Below are positions 18,227 through 27,898 of a stretch of 64,000 bases of DNA, piece after piece (position 1 is the first letter of the stretch; each line of letters begins with the position of its first letter). Source of the DNA: Pseudomonas denitrificans (nom. rej.) (GTDB lineage: Bacteria > Pseudomonadota > Gammaproteobacteria > Pseudomonadales > Pseudomonadaceae); contig NZ_CP043626.1 of NCBI RefSeq assembly GCF_008807415.1, positions 4,936,501 through 5,000,500 of the forward strand. Reading direction: 5' to 3'. The notes under the pieces were generated by a model. That model worked only from the letters and a program-made list of their open reading frames with translations, had not been told where the DNA came from and did not search any database. The position numbers were made by a program, and so were the translations under genes.

Positions 18227-19627
18227 TCAATAGGCATTGCGGTGTACGAAACCCTTGAACAGGGTCAGCAAGACGATCTTCAGGTCCCACCAGACGGACC
18301 AGTTCTCGATGTAGTCCAGATCGAACTCGATGCGCTTCTGCATCTTCTCCAGGGTGTCTGTTTCGCCACGCCAGCCGTTCACCTGGGCCCAGCCGGTAAT
18401 GCCTGGCTTGACCTTGTGACGCAGCATGTAACGGCTGACCTGACGCCGGTATTGCTCGTTGTGCGCCACGGCGTGGGGGCGTGGGCCGACCACGGACATG
18501 TCGCCGAGCAAGACGTTGAAGAACTGTGGCAATTCATCCAGCGAGGTGCGCCGCAGGAAGGCGCCCAGCGGGGTGATGCGGCAATCGTTGCGCGAGGCCT
18601 GGGTGACGGCGGCGCCGTCCTCCATGACCGTCATGCTGCGGAACTTCCAGACGCGGATGGGCCGACCGTCCATGCCGTAGCGGGTCTGGCGGAACAGCAC
18701 CGGGCCGCGCGAAGTGAGCTTCACGGCCACCGCGATGAACAGCATGGGCACGGCGATCAGCAGCAGGATCAGCGAGGCCAGCACCACGTCCTCGATGCGC
18801 TTGAGCACGGCGTTGGGGCCGTCCATGGGCGTGTCGAAGATGCTGATGGTGGCCAGCCCGTTGATGCTCTCGCTGCGCGCGTGCAGCAGGTCGAACATGA
18901 ACAGGTCGGGGATCAGGTAGACCGACACCGTGGTGTCGGAGAGCTCGCGGATCAGCTCGTTGAGCAGCGGCTCGCGCGACAGCGGCAGGGTCAGGTAGAC
19001 CTTGTCGATCTGCCCCGAGCGGGCGGCCTCGATCAGCGCCAGGCGATCGCCTTTTACCGGTACCCGTTCGCCCAGCTCCATCTGCTGCGGGCGGTCGTCG
19101 TAGAAGCCGACCAGGCGCAGGCCCATCCAGGGCGCGGCGAGGATGGTCTCGGCCAGTCGCGCGCCGACTTCGCCAGTGCCGTAGATGGCCACGTTGCGAC
19201 TGTTGAAGCCGTGGCGGCGGGCGACGCGCAGCAGCATGCGGATCGCCAGCCGGTAGCCGCCCATGATCAGCAGCGCCGCGGCGAACCAGCCCAGGCGCCG
19301 GGGTTCTTCCAGCTCCACGTGGCGCAGCGAGATGTCCAGCAGCAGCACGGCGAAGAACGCCAGCGACCAGTACAGGGTGACGCTCAGCGACTCCCGCAGC
19401 AGCGACTCGCCACGCCAGGAGCCGTAGAGCTGGTTCAGCTCGCCGAGCCAATGGAACAGCATCACGCAGAGCAGCACCGAGACCCAGATCTGTGCATCCA
19501 GCACGCCATTGCCAGCACCGAGCAGCACGACCCCGGTGAGCACGATCACCAGGATGTCGCTCAGGCGGTGCGCCAGCGAGATGAGTGACTGGTGAGCACG
19601 CAGAATTCCTTTCGTCTTGTTGGGCAT
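18227..19627 (-). CDS. Undecaprenyl-phosphate sugar phosphotransferase (WcaJ/WbaP-like)
   Basis: Initiating enzyme of 466 residues that puts the first sugar-1-phosphate on undecaprenyl phosphate. The N-terminal half has four or five membrane segments and a Rossmann-like region (NVAIYGTGEVG). The C-terminal bacterial sugar-transferase domain (about 275-466) has the family motifs KFRSM, SLDELPQFFNVL, GDMSVVGPRP and PGITGWAQVNG. The WcaJ-type layout suggests glucose-1-phosphate, but galactose cannot be excluded. It lies between rmlA and wza. Confidence 0.92.
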   Translation of the reverse strand: MPNKTKGILRAHQSLISLAHRLSDILVIVLTGVVLLGAGNGVLDAQIWVSVLLCVMLFHWLGELNQLYGSWRGESLLRESLSVTLYWSLAFFAVLLLDISLRHVELEEPRRLGWFAAALLIMGGYRLAIRMLLRVARRHGFNSRNVAIYGTGEVGARLAETILAAPWMGLRLVGFYDDRPQQMELGERVPVKGDRLALIEAARSGQIDKVYLTLPLSREPLLNELIRELSDTTVSVYLIPDLFMFDLLHARSESINGLATISIFDTPMDGPNAVLKRIEDVVLASLILLLIAVPMLFIAVAVKLTSRGPVLFRQTRYGMDGRPIRVWKFRSMTVMEDGAAVTQASRNDCRITPLGAFLRRTSLDELPQFFNVLLGDMSVVGPRPHAVAHNEQYRRQVSRYMLRHKVKPGITGWAQVNGWRGETDTLEKMQKRIEFDLDYIENWSVWWDLKIVLLTLFKGFVHRNAY

Positions 19628-19729
19628 GATGACCTCACGACTGCCGGCGTCGCTCCTGGCGCCGCTGCATCGCAGTCCGTTATCGGGCGCAGTGCCGGCC
19701 AGCCCTCCACGGGCTCGCCGGGTGCGGGT

Positions 19730-20605
19730 TCACTGTCGCTTGTCCAGCAGCAGTTGCTGCAGGTAGCGGCCATAGCCGGTCTTGCTCAGGCGCTCGGCCT
19801 GCAGGGCCAGCCGGCTCTCGCTGAGCCAGCCCTGCTGGAAGGCGATTTCCTCCAGGCAGGCGACCTTCAATCCCTGGCGTTCCTCGATGGTCTGCACGAA
19901 ATGACCTGCCTCCATCAGCGATTCGTGGGTGCCGGTGTCCAGCCAGGCGAACCCGCGACCCAGCAGGCTGACGTGCAGTTCACCCAGCTCCAGGTAGAGG
20001 TTGTTGATGTCGGTGATTTCCAGCTCGCCACGGGCCGAAGGGCGTATCTGGCGAGCCATCTCCACCACCCGGTTGTCGTAGAAATACAGGCCGGTGACGG
20101 CGTAGTTCGAGCGCGGCATGCGGGGCTTTTCCTCGATGGAAAGCACGCGGCCCGCGGCGTCGAACTCGACCACGCCGAAGCGTGCCGGGTCCGCCACCTG
20201 GTAGCCGAACACGGTGGCGCCCCGAGTACGCGCGGCTGCCTCGCGCAGGGTTTCGGTGAAGCCCTGGCCGTAGAAGATGTTGTCGCCCAGCACCAGGCAC
20301 ACCGAGTCGTCGCCGATGAATGACGCACCGATCAGGAAGGCCTGCGCCAGCCCGTCCGGCGAGGGCTGCACGGCGTACTGCAGGCGCACGCCGAATTGCT
20401 CGCCGTCACCCAGCAGGGCGCGGAAGTTCGGCAGATCGGTGGGCGTGCAGATCAACAGGATGTCGTCGATGCCGGCGAGCATCAGCACCGATAGCGGGTA
20501 GTACACCATCGGCTTGTCGTAGATCGGCAGCAATTGCTTGGACACACCCAGGGTAATGGGGTGCAGGCGGGTGCCGGAGCCACCGGCGAGGATGATGCCC
20601 TTCAT
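19730..20605 (-). CDS. rmlA: Glucose-1-phosphate thymidylyltransferase
   Basis: Makes dTDP-glucose from glucose-1-phosphate and dTTP; 291 residues, the usual length. Motifs seen: GGSGTRLHP, the lysine of [28 protein letters not shown] and GELEITDIN. rmlB, rmlC and rmlD are not in the window, so dTDP-rhamnose or dTDP-4-keto sugars would need genes elsewhere. The dTDP-sugar is a plausible precursor for the DegT aminotransferase at 32607. Its start overlaps the stop of the upstream glycosyltransferase in an ATGA junction. Confidence 0.95.
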   Translation of the reverse strand: MKGIILAGGSGTRLHPITLGVSKQLLPIYDKPMVYYPLSVLMLAGIDDILLICTPTDLPNFRALLGDGEQFGVRLQYAVQPSPDGLAQAFLIGASFIGDDSVCLVLGDNIFYGQGFTETLREAAARTRGATVFGYQVADPARFGVVEFDAAGRVLSIEEKPRMPRSNYAVTGLYFYDNRVVEMARQIRPSARGELEITDINNLYLELGELHVSLLGRGFAWLDTGTHESLMEAGHFVQTIEERQGLKVACLEEIAFQQGWLSESRLALQAERLSKTGYGRYLQQLLLDKRQ

Positions 20606-21720
20606 GATCTGCCTCCTTGCTTGGCGATCTGTTTGGCGTCGAAGCGCGCCGGGTAGTCCGAGCGCTCGGTCAGAAAGGAGTCGATCAGGCTGGAAAGCCG
20701 CAGCGCGGAAATGTCCCAGGAGTAGCGCAGGACGTTCTCCTGCCCCAGGCGGCGCAGGTCGGCACGCAACTTGTGGTCGAGCAGCACGCGGCGCAGGGCG
20801 GCGGCAATGCCAGGCGGATCGAGGGGGTCGAAGTACAGCACCGAGTTGCCCAGCACTTCCGGGATCGAGGCACTGCTGGCCGCCACCACCGGGCAGCCGC
20901 AGGCCTGCGCCTCCAGCGGCGGAATGCCGAAACCTTCGTACAGCGACGGGAAGGCGAAGACGGCGGCGTTGCGGTATTGCTCGATCAGTTGATCGTCATC
21001 CAGCCGGCCCAGCCAGCGCACCCGGTCGCCCTGCCCGCTCTGCTGCAGTTGCGCATCGACGAAGCTGCGGTTGGCGGCGCCGACGATGCGCAGTTCCACG
21101 TCCAGCTCGCCGAGCAGGCGGAATGCTTCGATCAGCCGGGAGAAGTTCTTGTGCGACGCCGGCGAGGACACCGCCAGGACATAGGGGCGTTCGAGCAGGG
21201 TCGGCTCGAGGCCGGTGCAGAACTCGGCGGACACCGCATTGGCGATCACATGGATGCCCTTGGGATCGAGGCCATAGTGCGAGGCGATCTCCTGGCGGGA
21301 GAACTCGCTGACCGTGACCTGCGCCAGCGAGCGACGCAGCATCAGCGGGATCATCAGGCGGTACAGCGCGCGGAACTTCCAGGAGAAGCTTTCCGGGTGG
21401 CGCACGTAGGTGATGTCGTGGTGCGTGACGACCTGCTTCGAATAGGCCAGCGGCGCCGTGCTGCACAGCGAGACCAGCAGCGGCCGGCCGTGACGGGACA
21501 GCCACAGCGGCAGGTCGATCTGCTCCCAGAGGTGCCCGTCGCGACGGCCGATCTGCTCGACATTCAGCTGGCTGGCGATTTCCGGGCGGAGGATTTCACC
21601 GGGCGGCGCGACGAAATGGAGGTCGCTGCGCAGCCGCGCCAGCGACAGCGAAATCTGTTCGGCGAAGCGCTGCACACCACTGACCTGCTGGGTGAGGAAG
21701 CGCGCGTTGATCACGATCAT
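20602..21720 (-). CDS. Glycosyltransferase family 4
   Basis: Cytoplasmic GT-B glycosyltransferase of 372 residues. The N-terminal acceptor domain begins [20 protein letters not shown]. The C-terminal GT4 donor-binding domain has the E-x7-E motif in [21 protein letters not shown]. The ATG at 21720 follows GGAGAACCTTC. It lies 20 bases after the polymerase-hydrolase gene and overlaps rmlA by 4 bases. Sugar specificity is not readable; GT4 enzymes of this type often add mannose or rhamnose. Confidence 0.88.
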   Translation of the reverse strand: MIVINARFLTQQVSGVQRFAEQISLSLARLRSDLHFVAPPGEILRPEIASQLNVEQIGRRDGHLWEQIDLPLWLSRHGRPLLVSLCSTAPLAYSKQVVTHHDITYVRHPESFSWKFRALYRLMIPLMLRRSLAQVTVSEFSRQEIASHYGLDPKGIHVIANAVSAEFCTGLEPTLLERPYVLAVSSPASHKNFSRLIEAFRLLGELDVELRIVGAANRSFVDAQLQQSGQGDRVRWLGRLDDDQLIEQYRNAAVFAFPSLYEGFGIPPLEAQACGCPVVAASSASIPEVLGNSVLYFDPLDPPGIAAALRRVLLDHKLRADLRRLGQENVLRYSWDISALRLSSLIDSFLTERSDYPARFDAKQIAKQGGRS

Positions 21721-21740
21721 GAAGGTTCTCCGCGATGGAG

Positions 21741-24356
21741 TCAGCGCAACGACAGTTGCGGGGCCGACGCGCTGCGCACCAGGGTGGGCGAGGCGTCGAT
21801 GCGGATGCTGGCCTGGCAGTCGCCGCCCCCTGCGGGGCACTGCCAGGGCACCGGCCGGCCCTCGCGGCGGGCGATCCCTTCGACGGCGTCCAGGCGCCAG
21901 AGGGTGTCGCTGCTGCCGGGCTTGCTGGTGATGTTCAGGGTCTGCTCATGGCCCAGGGTCCAGGCCACCAGGATTTCCTCGCTGGCCTTGGCGAAGCGCA
22001 GCAGGTAGACGTTCGGGTCCTCGTTCGGCACGCGGCCGACGAAGCGGTAGCGACCGATGATGTCGGCAATGCTGGCCATCGCGTGGTACGCCGGCTTGGG
22101 CTGCCCGCCGGCGGTGAGCAGGCCGAAGTTGTGCTCCATGTCCGTGCGGTCGATGCCGTCGTCCACCAGGTCGTACCACCAGGCGCCTTTCACGTTCGGC
22201 AGGCTGCGCACCAGCACGTAGGCGCGGGCCAGGTAGGCGGCCTGGCGCTCGCGGCTGATGCCGCAATCGCCTTCGTGGGCCGGCCAGCTGAACTCGGTGA
22301 AGTACAGTGGGACTGGTTTGCCGGCGGCGTTTTCCAGCTTCTGGTTGACGCCCTGGAACCAGTTCAGCCAGGCCTCGGGAGTGGACATCTCGCGCTCGCA
22401 GTACACCGAGGGATGCAGCGAGATACCGTCGACGACATCCAGTACGCCGCCACCGGCGATGCGCTCGGCGAAGCCCTGGCGGATGCCCTTGAGGGTGACG
22501 GCTCCGGCGAGCACCTTGGCTTGCGGGTCTTCCTCGCGGATCACCTTGGCGGCCGCGCGCACCAGGGTCAGGTAGTCGTCGCTGAAGTCCTTGTCGGTGG
22601 CGTTTTCCGAGTCCCACTCGTTCCACACTTCGTAGAAGGCGACCTGCCCCTTGAACGCGCGCACCACGTAGCGCACGTAACGCAGGTAGCCCTCGCGGGA
22701 GGCGTCGTCGCGCGGCTTGGCGTTGCCGTAGAACTGGTTCTCGTTGCCCAGGATCAGCAGCGTGTCTATCCCTAAGCTACGGGTGCTACGCAGCTGTGCG
22801 CGCCAGGCGGCGTCGATGGACAGCACGCCGCGCTCGCGCTCGACACTGGACCAGTAGGCATCGTCGCGGAACGACAGGATGCCGGCCTCGCGGGCCAGGC
22901 GATTGATGCCGTCGCGATTGCCCGCGCGGATGTTCTGGTGGGTGCTGGCGCCGACGATGAATTCCGCCGCGCCGAGGTTTTCCACGGGCGCTTCCTTGGC
23001 CAGGCTGCTGGGCGATTGCAGCAGGCCGCCGATCAGCAGCGCGCAGGCCAGCAGGCTGAGCATGCCGCCCTGCAGGCGCAGGGTGCGCGGCGTCGGTTGT
23101 GGTGCGGTCTCGCCCGGCAGGCGCAGGGCGCGGCCGATGGCCAGGCCGAGGAACAGGCTGGGGATCGGCGACTCGAGCACGTCGCTGGTCCAGGCGATGA
23201 GCAGGATGCAGTAGGCGATGCCAAGCAGCGCGCGGGCTTCGCGGCCGGGCTGGCGTTGCAGGCGCATCAGCATCGGCACCGCCAGCAGGTACAGGGCGAC
23301 GCCGGCCACGCCGAACAGGCACCAGAGGTAGAGCAGCGAATTGTCCGCCACCGCCAGCTGCTCGACGCCGAAAATCGGGAAGGCCGCATAGGCGCTACCG
23401 GTCATGCCCAGCCCGGCGCCGGTATAGATCCAGCCGTTGTAGTCCATCACCTTGATCAGGTTCGGCCAGGTGTTGACCAGACGATCGACCATCGAGCCCA
23501 TCAGGTTGTCGCCGGTGGCGGTGGCCAGGTAGGGGTCGACATGGCCGTACAGACCGTACAGCGGCAGCGCCAGCGCGCCGAGCACCACCAGCAGCGTGGC
23601 CAGCAGGAACAGCAGGCGCTGGCGGCTGATGCTCATCACCAGCAGGGCGAAGAAGAAGGCACCGGCGGAGGACTTGTTGGTGGTCAGCACGATACCGACC
23701 AGCGCTATCAGGTAGATCAGTCCACGCACCGGCAGCGTCAGGCGGAAAGAGCCCAGGTACAGGCTGAACACCGCCAGCATCATCGCCAGGCTCGAGGACA
23801 TCCGCGAGAAGCCGGCGATGCGATCCAGGCCATAGGCGCTCCAGGATCGGTTGCCGCTGATCTCGACGCCGCCCATGGAGTAGGTGTAACCCTTCCACGG
23901 CACGTTGATGGCGAGGTCCAGGGCGATGCCCAGCAGAGAAGCGATCAGGCAGAAGAAGATGATCCAGCCAACGGCCTTGCGGTGCATCTCCAGGTACTGG
24001 CCACACAGCAGGCCGAACAGCAGCGGCGCGTAGATGAAGACGGAGAAGAAGCCGCTCTGGAACTCGGCGCCGTGCAGCCGGCCGAGCAGCAGCGAAGCCG
24101 CCGCGAGGATCAGCAGCAGCCACAGCCCGCGCTGTTGCGGACGGGTGAACAGTTCCCAGCCCACCGCGACGATGCAGGCCACCTTGGGCAGGTAGACGAT
24201 GGCCGACAGGCCGGCCTGGTCGGTGTAGAAGCGCAGTGCGCCGTTGAAGGTCTCCACCAGCAGCAAGGCCACCAGTACCCCGAGCGCCAGCAAGGAGCGG
24301 TCGAAGGTCACGCGGCGGTCGACCTCAAAGCGTGGATACGGGGATTGCAGTTCCAT
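21741..24356 (-). CDS. Wzy-like polymerase fused to a GH39-like glycoside hydrolase
   Basis: Predicted 871-residue two-domain protein. Residues 1-450 hold about ten hydrophobic segments and a large periplasmic loop (about 265-335), like O-antigen polymerases/ligases. After a last membrane segment (about 430-448), residues 455-871 form a soluble domain that should lie in the periplasm. Its GHNIR-like start (STHQNIRAGN) and two glutamates at clan GH-A positions, E580 in YEVWNEWD and E688 in YFTEFSW, resemble GH39/PslG enzymes. I chose the ATG at 24356 (MELQSPYPRF), overlapping the previous gene by 32 bases; an upstream start would extend out of frame with family sequences. No stop or rearrangement separates the halves. 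The polymerase call rests on topology and context; the hydrolase call on motifs. Confidence 0.8.
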   Translation of the reverse strand: MELQSPYPRFEVDRRVTFDRSLLALGVLVALLLVETFNGALRFYTDQAGLSAIVYLPKVACIVAVGWELFTRPQQRGLWLLLILAAASLLLGRLHGAEFQSGFFSVFIYAPLLFGLLCGQYLEMHRKAVGWIIFFCLIASLLGIALDLAINVPWKGYTYSMGGVEISGNRSWSAYGLDRIAGFSRMSSSLAMMLAVFSLYLGSFRLTLPVRGLIYLIALVGIVLTTNKSSAGAFFFALLVMSISRQRLLFLLATLLVVLGALALPLYGLYGHVDPYLATATGDNLMGSMVDRLVNTWPNLIKVMDYNGWIYTGAGLGMTGSAYAAFPIFGVEQLAVADNSLLYLWCLFGVAGVALYLLAVPMLMRLQRQPGREARALLGIAYCILLIAWTSDVLESPIPSLFLGLAIGRALRLPGETAPQPTPRTLRLQGGMLSLLACALLIGGLLQSPSSLAKEAPVENLGAAEFIVGASTHQNIRAGNRDGINRLAREAGILSFRDDAYWSSVERERGVLSIDAAWRAQLRSTRSLGIDTLLILGNENQFYGNAKPRDDASREGYLRYVRYVVRAFKGQVAFYEVWNEWDSENATDKDFSDDYLTLVRAAAKVIREEDPQAKVLAGAVTLKGIRQGFAERIAGGGVLDVVDGISLHPSVYCEREMSTPEAWLNWFQGVNQKLENAAGKPVPLYFTEFSWPAHEGDCGISRERQAAYLARAYVLVRSLPNVKGAWWYDLVDDGIDRTDMEHNFGLLTAGGQPKPAYHAMASIADIIGRYRFVGRVPNEDPNVYLLRFAKASEEILVAWTLGHEQTLNITSKPGSSDTLWRLDAVEGIARREGRPVPWQCPAGGGDCQASIRIDASPTLVRSASAPQLSLR

Positions 24357-25557
24357 GCTGGACTCCGCGGGTAAGCAGGGTGTGGCGCAGGATGGCTTCG
24401 TATTCGTCGAGCATCCGTTCCACGCTGAGCATCGGTGCCACGACTTCACGGGCGCGCGAGGCCAGGCGCTGGCGCAGCGCCGGGTCACGCACCAGGCGCT
24501 CGATGGCGTCGCCCAGCGAGTCGCTGTGGTCGGGCGAGCAGAGCAGGCCGTTGATTTCGTCCAGGACGATTTCCGTCAGGCCGCCCATCCGCGAGGCGAT
24601 CACCGGCAGGTGATGGGCGCAGGCTTCCAGCGCCACCAGGCCGAAGGATTCCGGGGACAGGCTGGGCACCACGGCGACATCGATCTCGCTGAAGAACTCG
24701 GCCGCCTTGCGGTAGCCGACGAAGTGCACGCGCTGGGGATCGGCGAGGGACTTCAGTTGGTTCACGTAGGCGCCGTCGCCCCGTCCTGCGATCAGCAGCG
24801 AGGCATCGTCACCGCGTGCCTGGAACTGCTCGATCAGCCACTCCACGCCCTTGTTCGGGGTCAGCGCGCCGATGAAACCGAAGCGCAGCGGGCGACGCCC
24901 GCTTGCCGGCGGTGCGACGTGCACCTCCGCCATCGGCGAGCCGTTGTAGACCACATGGCTCTGGCTGCCGGCGAAATACCCGGCATCGAGCAGCGCATTG
25001 AGCTGGTAGCGACTGACGCCGACCACCGCATCGACGTCGCCGGAAGCCGATGCGTGGGAGCGCCGTAGCAGCGCACAGGATGCGCACTGCCGCTCGCAGT
25101 GGCGGCCCTTGTGGAAGCGCACGCCGCGCGGGCAGGTCAGGTACTGGTCGTGAAGGACCTGTACGAGCGGCAGGCCGGCGGCGCGGATCGCATCCCAGGC
25201 GGAGATCGACCAGCCCGACAGGTTGTGGCAGACCACCACGTCCGGCTCGATCTCTTCCAGCACCTTCGCCAGCACACCGCGCATGCCGCGGTTGTAGCGG
25301 TCCAGCCCGTGCCAGGCGAGGCGCTTCAACGGGCCGTAGCTGTTCCCGTCGAACGGCCAGTAGAGATTGCGCAGGCCGGCGCGCAGCACCGTTACACCGT
25401 TCAGCGTCTCGCGCTGCAGGCCCGCGTCCGGCCCGGTGCAAAGCACCTGCACGTCGTGGCCACGGCCGCGCAGGCCCTCGGCCATGTGCTGCAGCATGAC
25501 TTCCGCCCCGCCACCGATGTGCGGGGCGTAGAGGGTGTTGAGCAGCAGCACTCTCAT
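24325..25557 (-). CDS. Glycosyltransferase family 4
   Basis: GT-B glycosyltransferase of 410 residues. It begins MRVLLLNTLYAPHIGGGAEVML, the glycine-rich N-terminus of GT4 enzymes. The donor domain has GFIGALTPNKGVEWLIEQF and the E-x7-E motif in SLSPESFGLVALEACAHHLPVI. A cysteine cluster (CERQCASCALL, about residues 185-195) is common in a subset of bacterial GT4 proteins. The ATG at 25557 overlaps the stop of the upstream GT2 gene (ATGA). The donor sugar is unknown. Confidence 0.88.
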   Translation of the reverse strand: MRVLLLNTLYAPHIGGGAEVMLQHMAEGLRGRGHDVQVLCTGPDAGLQRETLNGVTVLRAGLRNLYWPFDGNSYGPLKRLAWHGLDRYNRGMRGVLAKVLEEIEPDVVVCHNLSGWSISAWDAIRAAGLPLVQVLHDQYLTCPRGVRFHKGRHCERQCASCALLRRSHASASGDVDAVVGVSRYQLNALLDAGYFAGSQSHVVYNGSPMAEVHVAPPASGRRPLRFGFIGALTPNKGVEWLIEQFQARGDDASLLIAGRGDGAYVNQLKSLADPQRVHFVGYRKAAEFFSEIDVAVVPSLSPESFGLVALEACAHHLPVIASRMGGLTEIVLDEINGLLCSPDHSDSLGDAIERLVRDPALRQRLASRAREVVAPMLSVERMLDEYEAILRHTLLTRGVQHGTAIPVSTL

Positions 25558-26552
25558 AGCGGGTAGGCCCGGTTCATGCCGAGGCTGCCGGCCTCGCCAT
25601 CGCGGATCGCCTGCAGCAGCAGGGCCAGGCGGCTGGCGCGGCCGTGGCGGCGAGCAAAGAAGTGCAGCAGGCGGATGAACACCCAGCGGTTGAAGCGGTA
25701 CATCAGCGGCGAGGTGACCCACAGGTTCTTGTCGAACCAGGCCTGGTTGCGCGCGGCGTAGTAGGCGCGCAGGTCGGAGCTGCCGAGCAGGTAGGTCTCG
25801 TAGATATTGGCGGTGCGCTGCTTGATGTTCCAGGAATGCTCCAGGTCATCCAGGCCGGCCTCGGGCACCAGGTAGAGGTGGCCGCCCAGTGCGCCGATGC
25901 GGAAGGTGTACTCGGTGTCGTCGGCGTAGAGCACCAGGTCGCGGCGCGGCAGGCCGATGCGGCGGAACAGGTCGGCATGTCCGAGCAGGCCGCCGTAGTA
26001 GGCGAACGGCAGCTCCAGCAGCGGCTGCGCCGGGCGCGGTTTCGGCTTGCCCCAGGGCGTGCGTCGCCACAGCTTGTAGGGCAGCTGGCGGACGTGGAAG
26101 CCGAAGTAGCTGGAGCGCGGCGGCGCGATGAAACGGGTCGGCACGCCGGAGGCGACGTCAGCCTGGTGGGTCGGACGGAAGCCCAGCACGGCGGTGTTGT
26201 CGGTGCCATGGCGCAGCGCGCAGTCGATCAGGCGCTGCTTGAGCAGGGGGAAGGAGCCCGGTGTCGGCGCGTTGTCGTCATCCATCAGCCAGATGAAATC
26301 GCAGCCGGTCTTCAGCGCGGCCTCGATGCCCACGGCATAGCCGTTGGCCGAGCCGGTGTTGCTGTCCAGTTCGATCACCTGCACGCGGTTGGGCCAGAGC
26401 ATGAACAGCTGGTCCAGCTCCGCCACCGAGGCATTGCTCACCACGATGGCGCGGGTGATGTCCTTTTCGCGGAAGGCGCGCGCCAGCAGTTCCTGCAGGT
26501 AGTCCAGGCGATCGCCATAGGTCAGCGTCACCAGCACGGTCGATCCATTCAT
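25554..26552 (-). CDS. Glycosyltransferase family 2
   Basis: GT-A glycosyltransferase of 332 residues. The start TVLVTLTYGDRLDYLQELL is followed by the metal-binding acidic motif FIWLMDDDNAP, and ADDTEYTFR probably holds the catalytic base region. The layout resembles rhamnosyl- and galactofuranosyl-transferases. It follows the antiterminator gene by 44 bases and is coupled to the next GT4 gene by a 4-base overlap. Confidence 0.87.
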   Translation of the reverse strand: MNGSTVLVTLTYGDRLDYLQELLARAFREKDITRAIVVSNASVAELDQLFMLWPNRVQVIELDSNTGSANGYAVGIEAALKTGCDFIWLMDDDNAPTPGSFPLLKQRLIDCALRHGTDNTAVLGFRPTHQADVASGVPTRFIAPPRSSYFGFHVRQLPYKLWRRTPWGKPKPRPAQPLLELPFAYYGGLLGHADLFRRIGLPRRDLVLYADDTEYTFRIGALGGHLYLVPEAGLDDLEHSWNIKQRTANIYETYLLGSSDLRAYYAARNQAWFDKNLWVTSPLMYRFNRWVFIRLLHFFARRHGRASRLALLLQAIRDGEAGSLGMNRAYPL

Positions 26553-26596
26553 CTCGCCACTCCTCCTTGTACCTGGCCTTGTCTGGGGTATGCGCC

Positions 26597-27124
26597 TCAG
26601 GCGCGCCAGCCGTCGTTGCCGCTCAGCGCCGAGAGCTGGCTGAGCGGGACCCGGATGCGTTGTTCGCGTTGCAGCAGGTTGAGCAGGATCAGCGCGCGTT
26701 CGGTGCCGTCGTCACAGAGGAAGATGGCCTCCACTTCGCAGTCGCCGGAGCACTTCAGGCGCACTACCTGGCCTTCGTGGAAGCCACTGGAGGGCCGCTC
26801 GGGCATCGCCGCCAGGCGCTCGCGGATGCCTTCCACCAGGTCGTCTGCCACCGCCAGCGGCTGTGCGCCGAAGCTGACGATGCGCGCCACGCCACGGGTG
26901 GAGCGGATCGGGAACCAGTTGTCGTGCTGCTGATCGAGGCGGATGAACAGGTAGCCGGGGAACAGCGGCTGCGGTCGGCTGCCCTGCTTCACCAGCGGGC
27001 GATAGCAGGAGAAGCCCTGGCGGCCGAGGTTCTCCTCGGCGCGCAATTCCTGGTGTGGTTTGGTCTGGATCAGGTACCAGCGATACTGCGCGGCTTGCAG
27101 GCCAAGGCTGACTGCGGAATTCAT
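26597..27124 (-). CDS. RfaH/NusG-type transcription antiterminator encoded inside the operon
   Basis: 175-residue NusG paralogue. The N-terminal NGN domain (about 14-110) has RWYLIQTKPHQELRAEENL and PLFPGYLFIRLD; the C-terminal KOW domain begins near FHEGQVVRLKCSGDCEVEAIF. RfaH-type proteins are recruited to ops sites in a transcript leader and let RNA polymerase read through long polysaccharide operons. Two ops-like sites lie at 35706-35718 and 35793-35805, in the leader of this operon. The gene overlaps the WbqC-like gene by 4 bases. A positive feedback loop is inferred. Confidence 0.88.
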   Translation of the reverse strand: MNSAVSLGLQAAQYRWYLIQTKPHQELRAEENLGRQGFSCYRPLVKQGSRPQPLFPGYLFIRLDQQHDNWFPIRSTRGVARIVSFGAQPLAVADDLVEGIRERLAAMPERPSSGFHEGQVVRLKCSGDCEVEAIFLCDDGTERALILLNLLQREQRIRVPLSQLSALSGNDGWRA

Positions 27125-27870
27125 GACTCGTACTCCCCAAGAAGGTCCGACGAGGGAGCGGGTCGCTCCAGGGTGTAGCGGCCTAGCAACCGCTGCATCT
27201 CGTCCGGCGGGTTGAACATCAGCACGTCGATGATCGACAGGCTGGGGACGAAATCCGGGCTGAACTGGGGGTAGCTCAGCTCGTCCATGCGCAGGAACTG
27301 CAGCTCCAGGCCATGGGCCTGGAACACGTCGGGCGAGTACAGGTGGCGGCCGCCCTCCGGGTTGAGGTAGATGTCGCCGCCGCTCTGCTTCACCGCCTCG
27401 ATCAGGCGCTGGTCACGGCCGATGTCCTCGGCCAGCTCCAGCTCCGAGGCCCGCACCATCGGCGTGTCGATGCCGATGTAGTGGCAGATGCGGCGGATCG
27501 AGTGCTCGGCGAAGTGCGACAGGTTGCGTTCGGGGTGCTCGAGGATTTCCTCCAGCAGCGGCATCACCTGCTCGTAGCACGGCGCGCGGTGATAGGCATG
27601 GCGAATGGTGTGCAGCAGCCGCCGGTTGCTCAGCTGCATCTGCTCGCTCAGCCTGCGCTCGTTGATCGCCTGGGTCTGCGAGCCCTGCTCCAGGGGAAAG
27701 CTGAACTGCCAGATCTTCCCGCCGACCAGCAGGCGATTGCGGTTGATCCACCCACGCCGGGTGTACTGCAGGCTGTCGCCGAGAATGAACAGGCCGCTCG
27801 CGGCGATCAGCTGGAAGTACCCCAGGTAGGGGAACAAGTACGGCTGCATGAGGCTGACGATATGGACCAT
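27121..27870 (-). CDS. WbqC-family protein
   Basis: 249-residue protein of the WbqC family, beginning MVHIVSLMQPYLFPYLGYFQL with downstream QYTRRGWINRNRL. WbqC-like proteins are found in O-antigen and capsule loci and are thought to help make or attach acylated or amino-acid-modified sugars, but their chemistry is poorly defined. No signal peptide or membrane segment is seen. It sits between the Wzc-like kinase (28-base gap) and the antiterminator (4-base overlap). Confidence 0.85.
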   Translation of the reverse strand: MVHIVSLMQPYLFPYLGYFQLIAASGLFILGDSLQYTRRGWINRNRLLVGGKIWQFSFPLEQGSQTQAINERRLSEQMQLSNRRLLHTIRHAYHRAPCYEQVMPLLEEILEHPERNLSHFAEHSIRRICHYIGIDTPMVRASELELAEDIGRDQRLIEAVKQSGGDIYLNPEGGRHLYSPDVFQAHGLELQFLRMDELSYPQFSPDFVPSLSIIDVLMFNPPDEMQRLLGRYTLERPAPSSDLLGEYES

Positions 27871-27898
27871 GGCTGCATCCTTTCCCTAATTTCCCTTT

